DNA of 64,000 nucleotides from Calditrichota bacterium (GTDB taxonomy: Bacteria; Zhuqueibacterota; Zhuqueibacteria; Zhuqueibacterales; Geothermadaptataceae). The stretch's first letter is position 1. The number at the start of each line of letters is the position of its first letter. Positions 25,064-35,505 of this stretch are shown here, piece by piece. The notes beneath the pieces were generated by a model. The model searched no databases. It saw only the letters and a list, made by a program, of their open reading frames with translations, and had not been told where the DNA came from. The stretch covers positions 1,238,336 to 1,302,335 of the forward strand of contig QQUE01000002.1 in the NCBI GenBank assembly GCA_008501765.1, written 5' to 3'. A program made the position numbers and the translations under genes.

Positions 25064-25660
25064 TTATCCCCCTGTGCTGGATAGCCGTTCAATTTCCTGT
25101 GAAAGTTGGGCCCTGCCAAAGGCTGAATAGACATCAGTCGAAAATCCGGAATTCACTTTTTGCACATAAATCAAGCTATCAGAAAATTTGCCAGTGAGAA
25201 AATAATTGGAAGCGAGCAATACATAAATTGTCGTTTTATCAATGGTGGTTCCATTTCCTAAACTCCAGTCTGCATCCAAACTCAAAGCTTCATTCGCCTG
25301 GGTGATTGATGCTTCGAAATTATGCCGTAAATTGAGTGAAATTGACCATCCGGCAAACAAGGTTGCGTCAGGGTCAGTTTTTTGTGAACCTAACTCAAAA
25401 TTCTGATCTGCTAATGAAATGCTGTCTTGCATGATAAAAATCCAGCCTATACCTGCGTACGCTGTTGCCAGTGCTGCATCGATAGATTTTGCTTCGTTGA
25501 ATTGAACTTTTGCTGCACTGTAGTTTTTTTCGGCAAAGGCTTGCCAACCGTCGGCAATAGCTTCATTATATTCCGAATTTTGCGGCGGTGTTTCAGTACT
25601 TTTCTTGTCGCAAGAAATAAAAGTGATTGCCGAAATTATAAATATTGTGAAAATCCTCAT
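25064..25660 (-). CDS. TPR-containing lipoprotein
   Basis: 198-aa predicted lipoprotein, lipobox FISC around residue 17. The mature part is made of TPR helices: EAIADGWQAFAEKNYSAAKVQFNEAKSID (positions ~32-60), ALATAYAGIGWIFIMQDSISLADQNFELG, then a third pair NFEASITQANEALSLDADWS, and a fourth near the end. TPR lipoproteins usually mediate protein-protein contacts at the envelope. The frame is open to 25678 but MRIFTIFIIS at ATG 25660 gives the signal. It is 64 bp from the subtilisin gene's stop, same strand. Confidence 0.78.
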   Translation of the reverse strand: MRIFTIFIISAITFISCDKKSTETPPQNSEYNEAIADGWQAFAEKNYSAAKVQFNEAKSIDAALATAYAGIGWIFIMQDSISLADQNFELGSQKTDPDATLFAGWSISLNLRHNFEASITQANEALSLDADWSLGNGTTIDKTTIYVLLASNYFLTGKFSDSLIYVQKVNSGFSTDVYSAFGRAQLSQEIERLSSTGG

Positions 25661-25724
25661 TTTGTCCTCTTTATCCAATGAGTGACCAATTTTGTAAAAA
25701 TTCTATTTTGCACAACGGGTTATT

Positions 25725-28700
25725 CTACCTTAAAAGAAGCATCTTTTTTATCAATATCTCCTTGCCGGTTTTTAATTGATAAAAATAAAGTGCACTTGGC
25801 ATTACGATGTTATTCTCATTGGTGCCATCCCATTCAACGGTATATGTTCCACCTTCTTGAAATCCGGAAAACAAGGATTTTATTGCTTGTCCCAACGCGT
25901 TGTAAACGATTATGTTCACTTGAGTTCTATTTGGTATTGAATATTCAATCCGGGTCTTTGGATTAAATGGATTGGGGTAGTTCTGCGCCAATGAAATGAC
26001 TTCCGGTATTTGTTGGCTGATATGGGTTGGCGCACCGATTCCGAGCTTAAATTGACCCAGTTTTTGGATGAAGGCAGTCGCTGTGCGGTTTTCGTTGTCG
26101 ATTTGAGTTGAGAGCTGTTCCCATGCTGTGCCATCGTGCATAAAAATTGAAATAAGTTGTGATTTATCAAAAAGTTCAGGTCTGATTTGCATCGTTAGCC
26201 TGCCGGATTCGTTCAAGGCTAACTTGGGAGAAATATTGAGAATCTGTTCAGAATTTTCCACAACATTTTCAGCTAAAATATAGCTGTCGTGGTCAAGGCT
26301 GGCTTGCGGCAGGAACAATTCATCCGCGTTCAGGCTTGTGATAACTGTTGATTGACTCGGGGAGAACGTGCTCAAAGTAAAATCGCGGATCGTTGTTGTG
26401 TCAGCCCCATATTTTGGCTGAACAGCCGTCATTAATTGGTAAATCCCCGTCGATGAAAATTCGTGGTTTCCCATAAATCCTGTCGTTGTGCCTGTAATCG
26501 GTGCCATCGCAATTTGGGTTGAATCAGCATTTTTAATAAGGTGAACAGATGGAGGTGACTGCAGTGATTTATCCGAAATGACCGTGATGTTGGCATATTT
26601 GCTGTTCACCGGATTTAGAAAAATGGAGGTTGTAGTCGTTGGCGCACTTTCATCCGAAGTGGGAATGAGGTTGTTGTTCCACAACAATTGTGCATTGCTG
26701 GCGTTGATTTGCAGATCGTTTACAGATTCCCCGGCAACCATGGCAAAAGCAACAACTTTGGACTCACCAGCAGCAAAATTAAGCGGCCCGGCTGATATCA
26801 TCGTTGAAACATCAAGATCATTCAGAGATCGTGCCTGGATACCGGAACTGAGCATGCCCCACTTTTCCTGATCGGTAAAACCATCGTTTATAAATGCATT
26901 ATTAATCGCATTAAAACCGATACCAATTTCAGGGTTTAGCAGCATTGTTCCGGAAAGAATTTCGGGTGAGTTTAAAGTGTTTTGTACCCATCCCAGGTTT
27001 TGATCCTCAGAAAATCGGGCATAGTCCACAGCATCCCCATTTATATCCCAATCGACAAAAATGCCGGCAAATACGTCTTCGATGCTGGTTGAATTGAGAT
27101 TAGTCAGCGTATATTTGATAATGATAAAATCGTTAAATGGTTCATCATAGTAAATATAGGAATCCTGCACGATTTTTATCCCGACAGGGTTGCTTGCCAA
27201 CGAATCAAACAATGTCACGCGCCCGCGCTCATAAGTTCCATCCATGAGATCAACAGAGATGCTCGTATCGTTTGGGGTGGTGAATTCATAAAAACGATTT
27301 GTATCGATCGGGCGGATACTGTTCGAAATTTGCGTTGGCGAACTGCCAATGAGTAAGCCAGATTCGTAAAGCGTATTGATGCCTTTAAACACAAACCCGG
27401 TGCCATTTTCAAGAAATGCATAACCGTTGATGTCATTTTCATCGGCGTAGCCGGTAAATCCGATGTTGCCGCAGGAGGTAATTGAGGCAACCAGGTTGCC
27501 GTTGTCGTGATCGAAAAATACCGGTGGCCGGACTTTAAAGCGTATTATCTCATAATCGATATAATCCGTACCGGTAATTACCGTCGTGAACAGAAGGCTG
27601 GTATTGTCCGGTGTGCCGGGAGCGACGGTGAAAGAAAATGGCAAAGTGACCGTTTCACCGGCTCCGATGGCAGGTATTGTGCCGACCGGATTCGTGATTT
27701 CAAGCTCAATATTTGGTGAACTAAATTGAATTTCCAGATTTGCGGCCGCACCAAGGAGGCCGGTGAAGGACAATTGCAGGTCGATCGTTTCACCTTCATT
27801 AATGATCCCGTTTCCGCCCGAATCCTGAAAGGACAAGTCGGTCAATCGAACCGCTGTGAGACCGGTTCCAGTTAATGCTGTCAGTGCATTTACTCGCCCT
27901 TTGGCCAGTTTATCCCGCGCCGCTGTACTGGTAAAATCTACCCAATCCGCTGATTGACGCAATTGTTCTTTAATTTGTGCAGGCGACCAGTCCGGATTTT
28001 TGGTTTTAACCAACGCTGCTATGCCAGCGACGATCGGTGCAGCCATTGATGTTCCGGTATTCGAACCATAATTATCACCGTGCAATGTGCTGTAGACTGC
28101 TTGTCCGGGCGCAAAAATATCGACGGATAGGCCATAATTTGAACTGAGAACTTTATCATCTTTGTCGCTTGTTGCACCAACAGAAACCACGTGCCGGTAT
28201 TGGGCAGGGTAAAATGGAATGATGTCATTGTTTGAGTTGGCATTTCCGGCTGCCGCCACAATGAGCGCGCCATTGGCATGGGCAAACGTGATGACGTCCT
28301 GCTCAAATTGCGACGGGGAACCGGCGCTGCCCCAACTGCAATTGATGATGTCGGCCCCGTTTTCAACCGCATATTGTATGCCTTCAAAACCAAATCCGAT
28401 GTTGCCATCACCACTGCTTTCCTCGGTGCTAACATCTGCAACACAAATTGGCATGATTCGGCTATTCCAACTCATTCCAGCGACACCGGTATTATTGTTT
28501 GTACGTGCAGAAGCGATGCCGGCGGTTTGTGTGCCGTGGTTCCGATTGGCTGGCTGGGTGTCCAATCCCGTGGGATCGCCAGATTTGGTATTAAAATTCC
28601 AGCCGTGCACATCATCGATAAATCCGTTGTTATCGTCATCGATTCCGTTGCCGGCTATTTCGTCGAGATTAAGCCAGATATTCTCTTGCAAGTCGGTATG

Positions 28701-29279
28701 TTGCCAATCGGTGCCGCCATCCACGATGGCGATGACAACCTCGCCTTGCTCGCCTTTCGTTACGTCCCAGGCTGCTTCGATGGATATGGCGCTGGTGTAG
28801 GTTTGATTTAAATAGTATGTGTCGTTGGGTGTGGCGGTGATGTGGTGAATGCGTTTAACTTCGGCGTATTCGATATTGGTGTCTGCCGAAAATCGGGCTG
28901 CCATTTGATGGGGATTTTCTTGTTCAGCAAATTTAAAATAATAAATACCATCGAGAATTTCAGCGCCTTTGGTCATCTTTGATTTGAAAACCGGCACAAT
29001 ATCCCGAATAGCATTTGTAGCAATTTTTTGTGCTAATGTGGAATAGGACATTGGGTGATTGGATTTGGCAAGGGCTGGCGATTTCCTGAGTTTGACAATA
29101 ATGACTCCCGGTACAATCTTTTGATCGGGGAGCGATTTTTTTTGTTTTTTAATGACCGGCTGACCAACGCCGAAATACGCCATTGCTGGCGTCGTTAAAA
29201 TGAGCGCCGAGATGACCAGAATTATTGAAGTGATAAATTTGGATTTAATTGGATTCAGTTTCACTGCCTTGTTTTTCAT
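25725..29279 (-). CDS. S8 (subtilisin-like) peptidase with type IX sorting-like tail
   Basis: 1184-aa secreted serine protease. Signal peptide (about 35 residues), an inhibitor-type propeptide (about 50-150) and S8 domain with triad Asp187 in VDGGTD, His248 in NHGTQTAG and Ser411 in GTSMAAP. After it come several beta-sandwich domains (NEGETIDLQLSF, VKYTLTN-like stretches). The last 80 residues are a canonical T9SS type A/FlgD-like tail: LAQNYPNPFNPKTRIEYSIP, VNIIVYNALGQ, VEWDGTNENN, SALYFYQLKTGK and KKMLLLR. It is probably exported through T9SS, cleaved and displayed on the surface. Confidence 0.94.
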   Translation of the reverse strand: MKNKAVKLNPIKSKFITSIILVISALILTTPAMAYFGVGQPVIKKQKKSLPDQKIVPGVIIVKLRKSPALAKSNHPMSYSTLAQKIATNAIRDIVPVFKSKMTKGAEILDGIYYFKFAEQENPHQMAARFSADTNIEYAEVKRIHHITATPNDTYYLNQTYTSAISIEAAWDVTKGEQGEVVIAIVDGGTDWQHTDLQENIWLNLDEIAGNGIDDDNNGFIDDVHGWNFNTKSGDPTGLDTQPANRNHGTQTAGIASARTNNNTGVAGMSWNSRIMPICVADVSTEESSGDGNIGFGFEGIQYAVENGADIINCSWGSAGSPSQFEQDVITFAHANGALIVAAAGNANSNNDIIPFYPAQYRHVVSVGATSDKDDKVLSSNYGLSVDIFAPGQAVYSTLHGDNYGSNTGTSMAAPIVAGIAALVKTKNPDWSPAQIKEQLRQSADWVDFTSTAARDKLAKGRVNALTALTGTGLTAVRLTDLSFQDSGGNGIINEGETIDLQLSFTGLLGAAANLEIQFSSPNIELEITNPVGTIPAIGAGETVTLPFSFTVAPGTPDNTSLLFTTVITGTDYIDYEIIRFKVRPPVFFDHDNGNLVASITSCGNIGFTGYADENDINGYAFLENGTGFVFKGINTLYESGLLIGSSPTQISNSIRPIDTNRFYEFTTPNDTSISVDLMDGTYERGRVTLFDSLASNPVGIKIVQDSYIYYDEPFNDFIIIKYTLTNLNSTSIEDVFAGIFVDWDINGDAVDYARFSEDQNLGWVQNTLNSPEILSGTMLLNPEIGIGFNAINNAFINDGFTDQEKWGMLSSGIQARSLNDLDVSTMISAGPLNFAAGESKVVAFAMVAGESVNDLQINASNAQLLWNNNLIPTSDESAPTTTTSIFLNPVNSKYANITVISDKSLQSPPSVHLIKNADSTQIAMAPITGTTTGFMGNHEFSSTGIYQLMTAVQPKYGADTTTIRDFTLSTFSPSQSTVITSLNADELFLPQASLDHDSYILAENVVENSEQILNISPKLALNESGRLTMQIRPELFDKSQLISIFMHDGTAWEQLSTQIDNENRTATAFIQKLGQFKLGIGAPTHISQQIPEVISLAQNYPNPFNPKTRIEYSIPNRTQVNIIVYNALGQAIKSLFSGFQEGGTYTVEWDGTNENNIVMPSALYFYQLKTGKEILIKKMLLLR

Positions 29280-29835
29280 TACTTTTCCTAATCAATTAGA
29301 ATTCGGTGCCGCGTCGTTCTTTTATCAATACTTGAACTGCATTAAATCAAAATTTATTCACTCGGGAAAAATTTTATCGATTAATCTGGGCTGGCGACGG
29401 AGGTTAATCTAAAAAAATAATTTGTCTCTTTCTAAGATACCACATAAATCGACTTGTTTAGTGGTTTTTTCAAAATAAGTCTTTGATGCATGTTATCTAT
29501 GAACTAAAATATTGGAAATATATGACAAGCGAAAGTTATAATATGAGCAAATAATTACCAGCGGTTCCAAGTTTTCTCGATAAAAGTGGCGCTAATTTTG
29601 GTGTGTTTGTTTTTTAATTTTCGATTATTGACATGTTTCTCAACGATTGCGCTGATCCTGCTGAAACATCATTAACACAGTTTTTAGTTGCATTATGTTA
29701 TTGAAAACATTAAAATAATTAGCTGGAATTAATCGAGATTTGATAAATGTTATCCTTCCACAGTGGCAACATTTTTGAGATTTAAAATATTTATTATAGT
29801 AGAATGAGCACATTAAAACCAATATTAAGAATACT
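29280..29835. other. Divergent intergenic region, subtilisin and threonine aldolase
   Basis: 556-bp AT-rich region between two divergent genes. It must hold promoters for both. I find no repeat, RNA or strong promoter match. A partial sigma-54-like sequence (TGGCAAC-ATTT-TTGA) near 29764-29779 lacks the -12 C and has two other mismatches, so I do not call it. Confidence 0.4.
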
Positions 29836-30861
29836 ATGATTGATTTGCGGAGCGATACTGTAACAAAACCGTCGAAAGGCATGCTGGCTGCAATGATGCA
29901 GGCAGAAGTGGGTGATGATATTTACGGTGAAGATCCAACGGTAAACCAGCTTCAGGATAAAGTGGCTTCACTGCTCGGGAAAGAGGCAGCGCTGTTTGTT
30001 CCAAGCGGCACGATGGGAAATCAGATTTGTCTCAATGTTCATGCCCAGCCAGGCGATGAGGTTATTTGTGAATCCGATGCCCATATTTTTCATTTTGAAA
30101 GTGGGGCCCTTGCCAAACTTTCCGGAATCCAGGTGCATCAAATTCCCGGTAGCGCCGGAATGATGTCCCCCGAGCACATCGAAAAAGCGGTTCGGCCCAG
30201 TGCGCATTACTACCCCCGAACCTCGATAATTGCCCTTGAAAATACACATAATATGGCGGGAGGAACTATTCTGCCAATCGAGGAGGTGATTCCCATTGCT
30301 GATTTTGCCCGGAATCGCTCGTTGCGAATGCATCTCGACGGGGCACGCCTCTGGAACGCAAGCGCAGCCTCCGGTATCGGGCTTCATGAATATGCACGGC
30401 ATTTCGATTCGCTCTCTGTCTGTTTTTCGAAAGGGTTGGGTGCGCCAATCGGATCAATGATTGCCGGTTCGTATGATTTCATTGCAGAGGCGTTGCGTAC
30501 ACGCAAACAATTCGGCGGCGCCATGCGACAGGCCGGCTATCTTGCTGCTGCTGCCATTTATGCGATTGATCATAATTTTCCACGCTTGCAGGAAGACCAC
30601 GTGAATGCGAGAATATTTGCTGAAATCATAGCTGAATCACCGGCTTTAACTGTTGATTTAAATTCAGTTATGACGAATATTGTGATGTTTTACACTAAGC
30701 AGGGATTGGATGCATATCAGCTCGCTGAACAACTGAAAGAGGAAGGCGTGCTTTTGCACGCCATGAGTACAGATGCCCTGCGTGTTGTTACGCATCTGGA
30801 TGTCTCCCAGGAAGAAGTGACACAGGCCGCACAAATAACCGTTAATCTCCTTCAATCATAG
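29836..30861 (+). CDS. ltaE: Low-specificity L-threonine aldolase
   Basis: 341-aa PLP-dependent fold-type I enzyme that cleaves L-threonine or allo-threonine to glycine and acetaldehyde. Motifs: [12 protein letters not shown] at the start, [57 protein letters not shown], and [12 protein letters not shown] with the PLP Lys about residue 202. Length and motif order are typical. Followed 26 bp later by the solute-binding protein gene. A sequence-only view cannot say which threonine isomer is preferred. Confidence 0.95.
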   Translation: MIDLRSDTVTKPSKGMLAAMMQAEVGDDIYGEDPTVNQLQDKVASLLGKEAALFVPSGTMGNQICLNVHAQPGDEVICESDAHIFHFESGALAKLSGIQVHQIPGSAGMMSPEHIEKAVRPSAHYYPRTSIIALENTHNMAGGTILPIEEVIPIADFARNRSLRMHLDGARLWNASAASGIGLHEYARHFDSLSVCFSKGLGAPIGSMIAGSYDFIAEALRTRKQFGGAMRQAGYLAAAAIYAIDHNFPRLQEDHVNARIFAEIIAESPALTVDLNSVMTNIVMFYTKQGLDAYQLAEQLKEEGVLLHAMSTDALRVVTHLDVSQEEVTQAAQITVNLLQS

Positions 30862-30887
30862 ATCATATTGGAACGCAGCAAATTTTG

Positions 30888-32132
30888 ATGACAAGAAAAG
30901 CTTTCCATTTTTCACGCCTAATTTCGATTCATATTAGCCTGCTGTTTCTTGGAGGTGGATTGTCATCTCTCACCGCCCAAAACCTTGCATTTCAGCGCTT
31001 TCCGGATAGTTATTCAATTGATAATACAATCACGATCGGCTTGCTCAAGGGGGAACACGATCCGAAGGATATTTCAGTAAAGCTGCGACAAGGTGAATTT
31101 AAAGTAGTTGGCAATAGTGATAATGCCATGCCGTTTGAGGTTTCCGAATACTCTTCTGAATGGCTGGGGATTCGACTCAAATCAACGCAGCCGCAGGCTT
31201 TCTCCAGCGTAAAAGTTATTTTCTTTCGGTTTTTCGAGACAGACTCGGATTTATTGCGTGCCTTGTTGCTCGGCAAAGTCGATTATTCCGTTTTCCGTGG
31301 GCGAAAATTACTCGATAAATACTTGCCCGATTTACAAGGAATGCAACCCATACCTATCCGGCTTCCCAACAACACGGTAGATATGATTTTATATAATCTC
31401 AATCATCCGGTATTGAAAAGTACGAATGTCCGCAAGGCGATTTCGTTTTCAATCAAGAAAAATGAAATTGAAGAAAAAATCTTGCAAAATCAGGGCGAGG
31501 TAGCCAAAGGAAGTCCCTATGAGCCTGAAAGCGATTATTATCCCCCCGATGAAGGAATCGAGCATTATAATTATTCTCCACGTCGTGCCATCATGATTTT
31601 GAAACGAGATGGATGGGCTTTGAATGCCAACGATATTTTTGAAAAAAACGGCCAAAAACTCACTTTCCGGCTTGCCTTTAAAAAGGGAATTCAGCTCGAT
31701 AGAACGATGGCAACCAAAATCAGGCGTGATTTAAATTTGCGGGGTATGGAAGTAATTTTAATTGCTCAAACCAAGGTGGAATTAAAAAACAATTTTGCTT
31801 CCGGTGATTTTGATGCCGTTCTTTGGCATCATCAATTTGAGGAAAGCCCTTTTGCGCTCTATGATTTTTTTGTCAATCCGGAAACCAGTTTTATCAAGTT
31901 TGAAAATTCGACATTTACGCGTGCCTACAAACGCCTCCTGCGATTACCGGAAGATGCAAGAAAACCGGAAATTGACCGGCTGCAGATCATAACAAATCAA
32001 AAATGTATTGCGACCTATCTGAGTTTCCGGTGGTACTTGTATCATCTGTTCAACATAAATAGATTAACCAATTACTATTATGATGGTAAGTTAAATCCCT
32101 TTGATGAGTGGCAGATCGGGAAGAAAAATTAG
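30888..32132 (+). CDS. Family 5 extracellular solute-binding protein, shortened
   Basis: 414-aa periplasmic protein with a signal peptide ending SLTAQ. From about residue 110 it matches the SBP_bac_5 (peptide/nickel) fold: DLLRALLLGKVDYSVF, MILYNLNHPVLKSTNVRKAISFSIKKNEIE (segments near 165-190), YSPRRAIMILKRDGW and a DFDAVLWHHQFEESP strand. It is about 100 residues shorter than usual and lacks a typical domain I start. No ABC permease or ATPase gene is adjacent; instead a sensor kinase follows 5 bp later, suggesting a ligand-sensing role. ATG 30888 is chosen over the TTG one codon earlier. Confidence 0.8.
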   Translation: MTRKAFHFSRLISIHISLLFLGGGLSSLTAQNLAFQRFPDSYSIDNTITIGLLKGEHDPKDISVKLRQGEFKVVGNSDNAMPFEVSEYSSEWLGIRLKSTQPQAFSSVKVIFFRFFETDSDLLRALLLGKVDYSVFRGRKLLDKYLPDLQGMQPIPIRLPNNTVDMILYNLNHPVLKSTNVRKAISFSIKKNEIEEKILQNQGEVAKGSPYEPESDYYPPDEGIEHYNYSPRRAIMILKRDGWALNANDIFEKNGQKLTFRLAFKKGIQLDRTMATKIRRDLNLRGMEVILIAQTKVELKNNFASGDFDAVLWHHQFEESPFALYDFFVNPETSFIKFENSTFTRAYKRLLRLPEDARKPEIDRLQIITNQKCIATYLSFRWYLYHLFNINRLTNYYYDGKLNPFDEWQIGKKN

Positions 32133-32137
32133 CTTTT

Positions 32138-33928
32138 ATGGCTGAAAAAATAGCGTGGAAATTCCCTCATAACTTGCTCACCCGGCTATTGGCGTCCCAT
32201 ATCTTTCTTGTGGTAATTCCGCTCTTTTTAACCGGGCACATATTAACACAGGCGGCCAAAAGCTCCATTGAGGAAACCATAAAACATCGCAACCTGGAGA
32301 TTGCCAAACGCGCATCTAAGCAGGTGGAGCAACGCCTCGAGAGTATTCGGGATATTTTGCGCATCGTCGTGGAAAATCCCGATTTTTTTGAGATGAGCAA
32401 AATTGGCAAGGACCTCTTGCTGGGAGATATATTCTTAAAATACCCGGTTTTCCGCAACCTTATCGTTACCTCCATTGATGGGGAAATTCTCAGTTCGACA
32501 GGTTTGTATGGGGACACAGAAATTTTTCTAAAATCGAAATTATCGCCAATAATTGAGCAAGGCTCTTATGCCTCAGAAGTTTACCTTTCCGATGAAAATT
32601 TATTGATTATGGATCTTGGCGAAGTCGTCATCGATCGATTCGAACTGGCTGTTGGTGCGCTCTGCGCCGAAGTTGACTTAAGGGAATTGTGGACATTGGT
32701 GGATAGTTTCAACGAAAACAAAGTACTGGGTGAATCAGGGGAAGCTTTTATTTTTAAGGATGATGGACAATTTTTGGCGCATACGGATCGGACTAAGGTT
32801 CTCGCAGCAGCCAGCTTGCAGGATGAAGCGATAATTAACGATGTTCGCACTGGAAACAGCTCGAGCCTTCTGCATAAAACCCAGGAAGGCGTGGAAATGA
32901 TTATGGCTTATGCCCCGATTCCATCGATGGATTGGGGGATTGTTTTGCAGCAGCCGACCAGTGAAGCCTTTGCCCCGGCAACACGTATGCAGTACCAAGT
33001 TTTGATGCTGATGCTCGGCGGATTGGCCGCAGCGACCTTGGTCGCTTTTTTATACACGCGCAACTTTTTACGCCCAATTGATCGACTTGTAACCGGAATT
33101 ACAAAAATTTCCAGTGGCGACCTTTATTATCGAATTGAACCCCTCGGCAAAGATGAGATTTCTCAGCTGGCTGTACATATCAATAATATGTCAGCCAGAT
33201 TACGGACCATTCAAAATCAGTTAAAACGCACTGAAAGGCTTGAAACCTTGGGAAAACTTGCATCAGTTCTTTCCCATGAAATTCGTAATCCGCTCAATTC
33301 AATGGTTATCAATATGCAGATATTGCGCCGTGAATATAAAAAGGGTGGCCCCGACCTTGAAAAACTGGACCACTACCATAAAGTTGTCGTCAGTGAAATA
33401 AAAAGGGTCGATGAACTTGTTAGCAACTTTTTAATGATCGCGAAACCACCAAAATTGGAGCGGACCAAATGCGATTTGGCCAAATTGGTTGATGAAATCA
33501 TCAAATCACAGCAGCCTTCATTGCTACCCCAAGGGATTCGTACACAGCGGCTTTTTGATGAAAATCAATTGATAGTTGATGTTGATAGCAATAAAATCAA
33601 GCAGGTCTTTTTAAATATAATTCTCAATTCAGCACAGGCGATGCCGGGCGGTGGTCGACTTTTTATAGAATGTGGAAAAGCATTTCTTCATGATCAGGAG
33701 CGATCCAACGTCGCAAAGTTAGTCTTCCGGGATACAGGAAAGGGAATTACGGCCAGGACATTACAGCACATTTTTGATTTTTATTATTCTACAAAACCAA
33801 GAGGAACCGGCCTCGGATTGCCCATCGCCCAACAAATTATTGAAGAGCATGGCGGACTCATCAAAGTCGATAGTGAACTGGGTAGCGGAACCGTGGTTAC
33901 GCTGTATATTCCTTTGGCTGAACAATAG
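32138..33928 (+). CDS. dCache-type sensor histidine kinase, NtrB-like
   Basis: 596-aa membrane histidine kinase. A first membrane helix at about residues 22-42, extracytoplasmic double-Cache-like sensor (about 45-280), second helix at about 290-308, HAMP (NFLRPIDRLVTGITKISSGDL), then HisKA with LSHEIRNPLNSM (phospho-His about 380) and HATPase with NIILNSAQAM, DTGKGI and GTGLGLPIAQQI. The N box and G boxes are intact. ORF is open to GTG 32108 in the previous gene; ATG 32138 is the cleaner start. No response regulator is adjacent; the orphan NtrC-type regulator at 52663 is a possible partner. Confidence 0.92.
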   Translation: MAEKIAWKFPHNLLTRLLASHIFLVVIPLFLTGHILTQAAKSSIEETIKHRNLEIAKRASKQVEQRLESIRDILRIVVENPDFFEMSKIGKDLLLGDIFLKYPVFRNLIVTSIDGEILSSTGLYGDTEIFLKSKLSPIIEQGSYASEVYLSDENLLIMDLGEVVIDRFELAVGALCAEVDLRELWTLVDSFNENKVLGESGEAFIFKDDGQFLAHTDRTKVLAAASLQDEAIINDVRTGNSSSLLHKTQEGVEMIMAYAPIPSMDWGIVLQQPTSEAFAPATRMQYQVLMLMLGGLAAATLVAFLYTRNFLRPIDRLVTGITKISSGDLYYRIEPLGKDEISQLAVHINNMSARLRTIQNQLKRTERLETLGKLASVLSHEIRNPLNSMVINMQILRREYKKGGPDLEKLDHYHKVVVSEIKRVDELVSNFLMIAKPPKLERTKCDLAKLVDEIIKSQQPSLLPQGIRTQRLFDENQLIVDVDSNKIKQVFLNIILNSAQAMPGGGRLFIECGKAFLHDQERSNVAKLVFRDTGKGITARTLQHIFDFYYSTKPRGTGLGLPIAQQIIEEHGGLIKVDSELGSGTVVTLYIPLAEQ

Positions 33929-34473
33929 ATTTAATTGCCTTTAATTTAAGCAGTTTCGTTATTCTAAGGAAGGCCAGTCCTTTAAATTCTCTTTACCGAA
34001 AAAAAATAAGGCCAAAACGGGAACTTTTCTTATCTAAAGCATAGTATTAATTCTTGACTTCGTATGCAAAATGCAGTATATTCAACACTGCTTTGCCTGG
34101 ATTGCTGCAGTTTCAGTAAGAAAATCTGCAGCGAGCTTCTGATAGGAAACATTTTCTATTAAACAAAGTCTTAATTGTATTACGAGGCGATAACTTAATG
34201 GAAAAGAAGAAGTTCACCCCTTTTAATATAAAGATTGGTTTTTTATCCTGCATCATCACAGAAAACCGGTTCAAAAAAACTCCGAAGGAATTGCTTGTAC
34301 CTTTTTTATTTTCTTGCTGCATATTGAGGCAGCGAGTCTCCGCATACATCCAAAAAAATGCGTATATATATTAATCAAATTAAATTTATTACCCACGATT
34401 ATTTTATCCCCTGCGACATGCACTGACAAATTTTCCGGGACGAATTTTTTACGTACATTATTTGAGAGAGCTA
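33929..34473. other. Leader region of the primary sigma factor gene
   Basis: 545 bp without a secure gene. It has the sigma-70 promoter at 34054-34082, so the predicted transcript has a leader of about 385 nt. A 58-codon frame (34198-34374) lies within it, starting MEKKKFTPFNIKIG; it has no clear ribosome-binding site. No riboswitch or terminator class was recognised. Confidence 0.4.
34054..34082 (+). promoter_or_regulatory. Sigma-70 promoter for the primary sigma gene
   Basis: TTGACT at 34054-34059, 17-bp spacer, TATATT at 34077-34082; start near 34089. The leader to the ATG at 34474 is about 385 nt. Confidence 0.6.
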
Positions 34474-35331
34474 ATGGCGAAAAAACCAAAGGTAAACGAA
34501 ACTCGCACTAGACAATCTATCGAGAAATATCTCGAAGAAATTGGAGGATACTCTCCGCTCGCGCCTGAACAGGAAGTTGAACTTGCGTGTCGAATTAGAA
34601 AGAACGATTCCAATGCCCTCGATCTGCTGGTGAAAGCCAACCTGCGTTTTGTGATTAGCGTCGCAAAAGAATACCAGGGACAAGGCTTGCCGTTGCAAGA
34701 TTTGATTAGTGAGGGAAATCTCGGCTTGATCAAAGCCGCCCAACGATTTGATGAAACTCGCGGATTCAAGTTTATTTCCTACGCTGTGTGGTGGATTCGA
34801 CAATCCATTTTACAGGCGCTGGCCGAGCAATCCCGTGTTGTTCGATTGCCGCTGAACCGCGTAGGCGCGATCAATAAAGTGGGCCGGGCTCTGGAGAAGT
34901 TGGAGAAAAAATATGGCCGTGAACCAAGTATGGAAGAAGTTGCCGATCAGATGGAAATGACAGAGTTCGAAGTGGCCGATGTTTTAAAAACTTCCGCACG
35001 CCACCTTTCACTCGATGAACCATTTAAAGAAGAAGACGGCAACAGCCTGCTCGACGTTCTCGAAAGCGACCGCTATGCTCCGCCGGATGACACGTTGATG
35101 ATCGAATCACTCCAGGTTGAAGTTGAAAAAGTTCTGTCGACTTTAAAACCGCGGGAAGCTGAAATTATCCGCCTTTATTTCGGGCTTGATGGTGACCGAC
35201 CACTGACGCTGGAAGAAATCGGCGAACACTTTAAATTGACCCGTGAACGCGTGCGTCAAATTAAAGAAAAAGCCCTGCGCCGGTTGCGACACCGGTCACG
35301 CCTCGAACCCCTGCGAAAATACCTGGGGTAA
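34474..35331 (+). CDS. rpoD: Primary sigma-70 factor, RpoD/SigA family
   Basis: 285-aa primary-type sigma factor without region 1.1, as is normal in FCB bacteria. Region 1.2: [26 protein letters not shown] (positions ~14-40). Region 2: [34 protein letters not shown] and [19 protein letters not shown]. Region 3: [22 protein letters not shown]. Region 4: [49 protein letters not shown] (each motif in segments). The [19 protein letters not shown] is a perfect RpoD type. ATG 34474 has GAGAGAG upstream. A terminator follows. Confidence 0.95.
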   Translation: MAKKPKVNETRTRQSIEKYLEEIGGYSPLAPEQEVELACRIRKNDSNALDLLVKANLRFVISVAKEYQGQGLPLQDLISEGNLGLIKAAQRFDETRGFKFISYAVWWIRQSILQALAEQSRVVRLPLNRVGAINKVGRALEKLEKKYGREPSMEEVADQMEMTEFEVADVLKTSARHLSLDEPFKEEDGNSLLDVLESDRYAPPDDTLMIESLQVEVEKVLSTLKPREAEIIRLYFGLDGDRPLTLEEIGEHFKLTRERVRQIKEKALRRLRHRSRLEPLRKYLG

Positions 35332-35342
35332 GTAATTTTATC

Positions 35343-35373
35343 AGGCCTTCAATTTTGAAGGCCTTTTTTTTTG
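35343..35373 (+). terminator. Rho-independent terminator after rpoD
   Basis: AGGCCTTCAATTTTGAAGGCC followed by nine T. It is a 9-bp GC-rich stem with a T-tail, 11 bp after the stop. Confidence 0.88.
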
Positions 35374-35505
35374 ATCTTGCGTTTCTTGAAAAATTATAAC
35401 TAATTCCCCAGTGTCTTTTGATACCCTACTCTCAAAAAGTGATTTCTTTACATTAATTTCTGTCGCTAATTTATCATGAGCTCGATGTACGCACAAAATG
35501 AATAT

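Noticed and set aside
28219-28811. Long plus-strand frames (193 and 177 aa) opposite the subtilisin gene
   Set aside because: They lie antisense to the S8 catalytic domain and arise from its codon bias; no start signals or domains.
29764-29779. TGGCAAC-ATTT-TTGA as a sigma-54 promoter for threonine aldolase
   Set aside because: Lacks the -12 GC and the conserved Y/R of the -24 half, so it is much weaker than the other sites.
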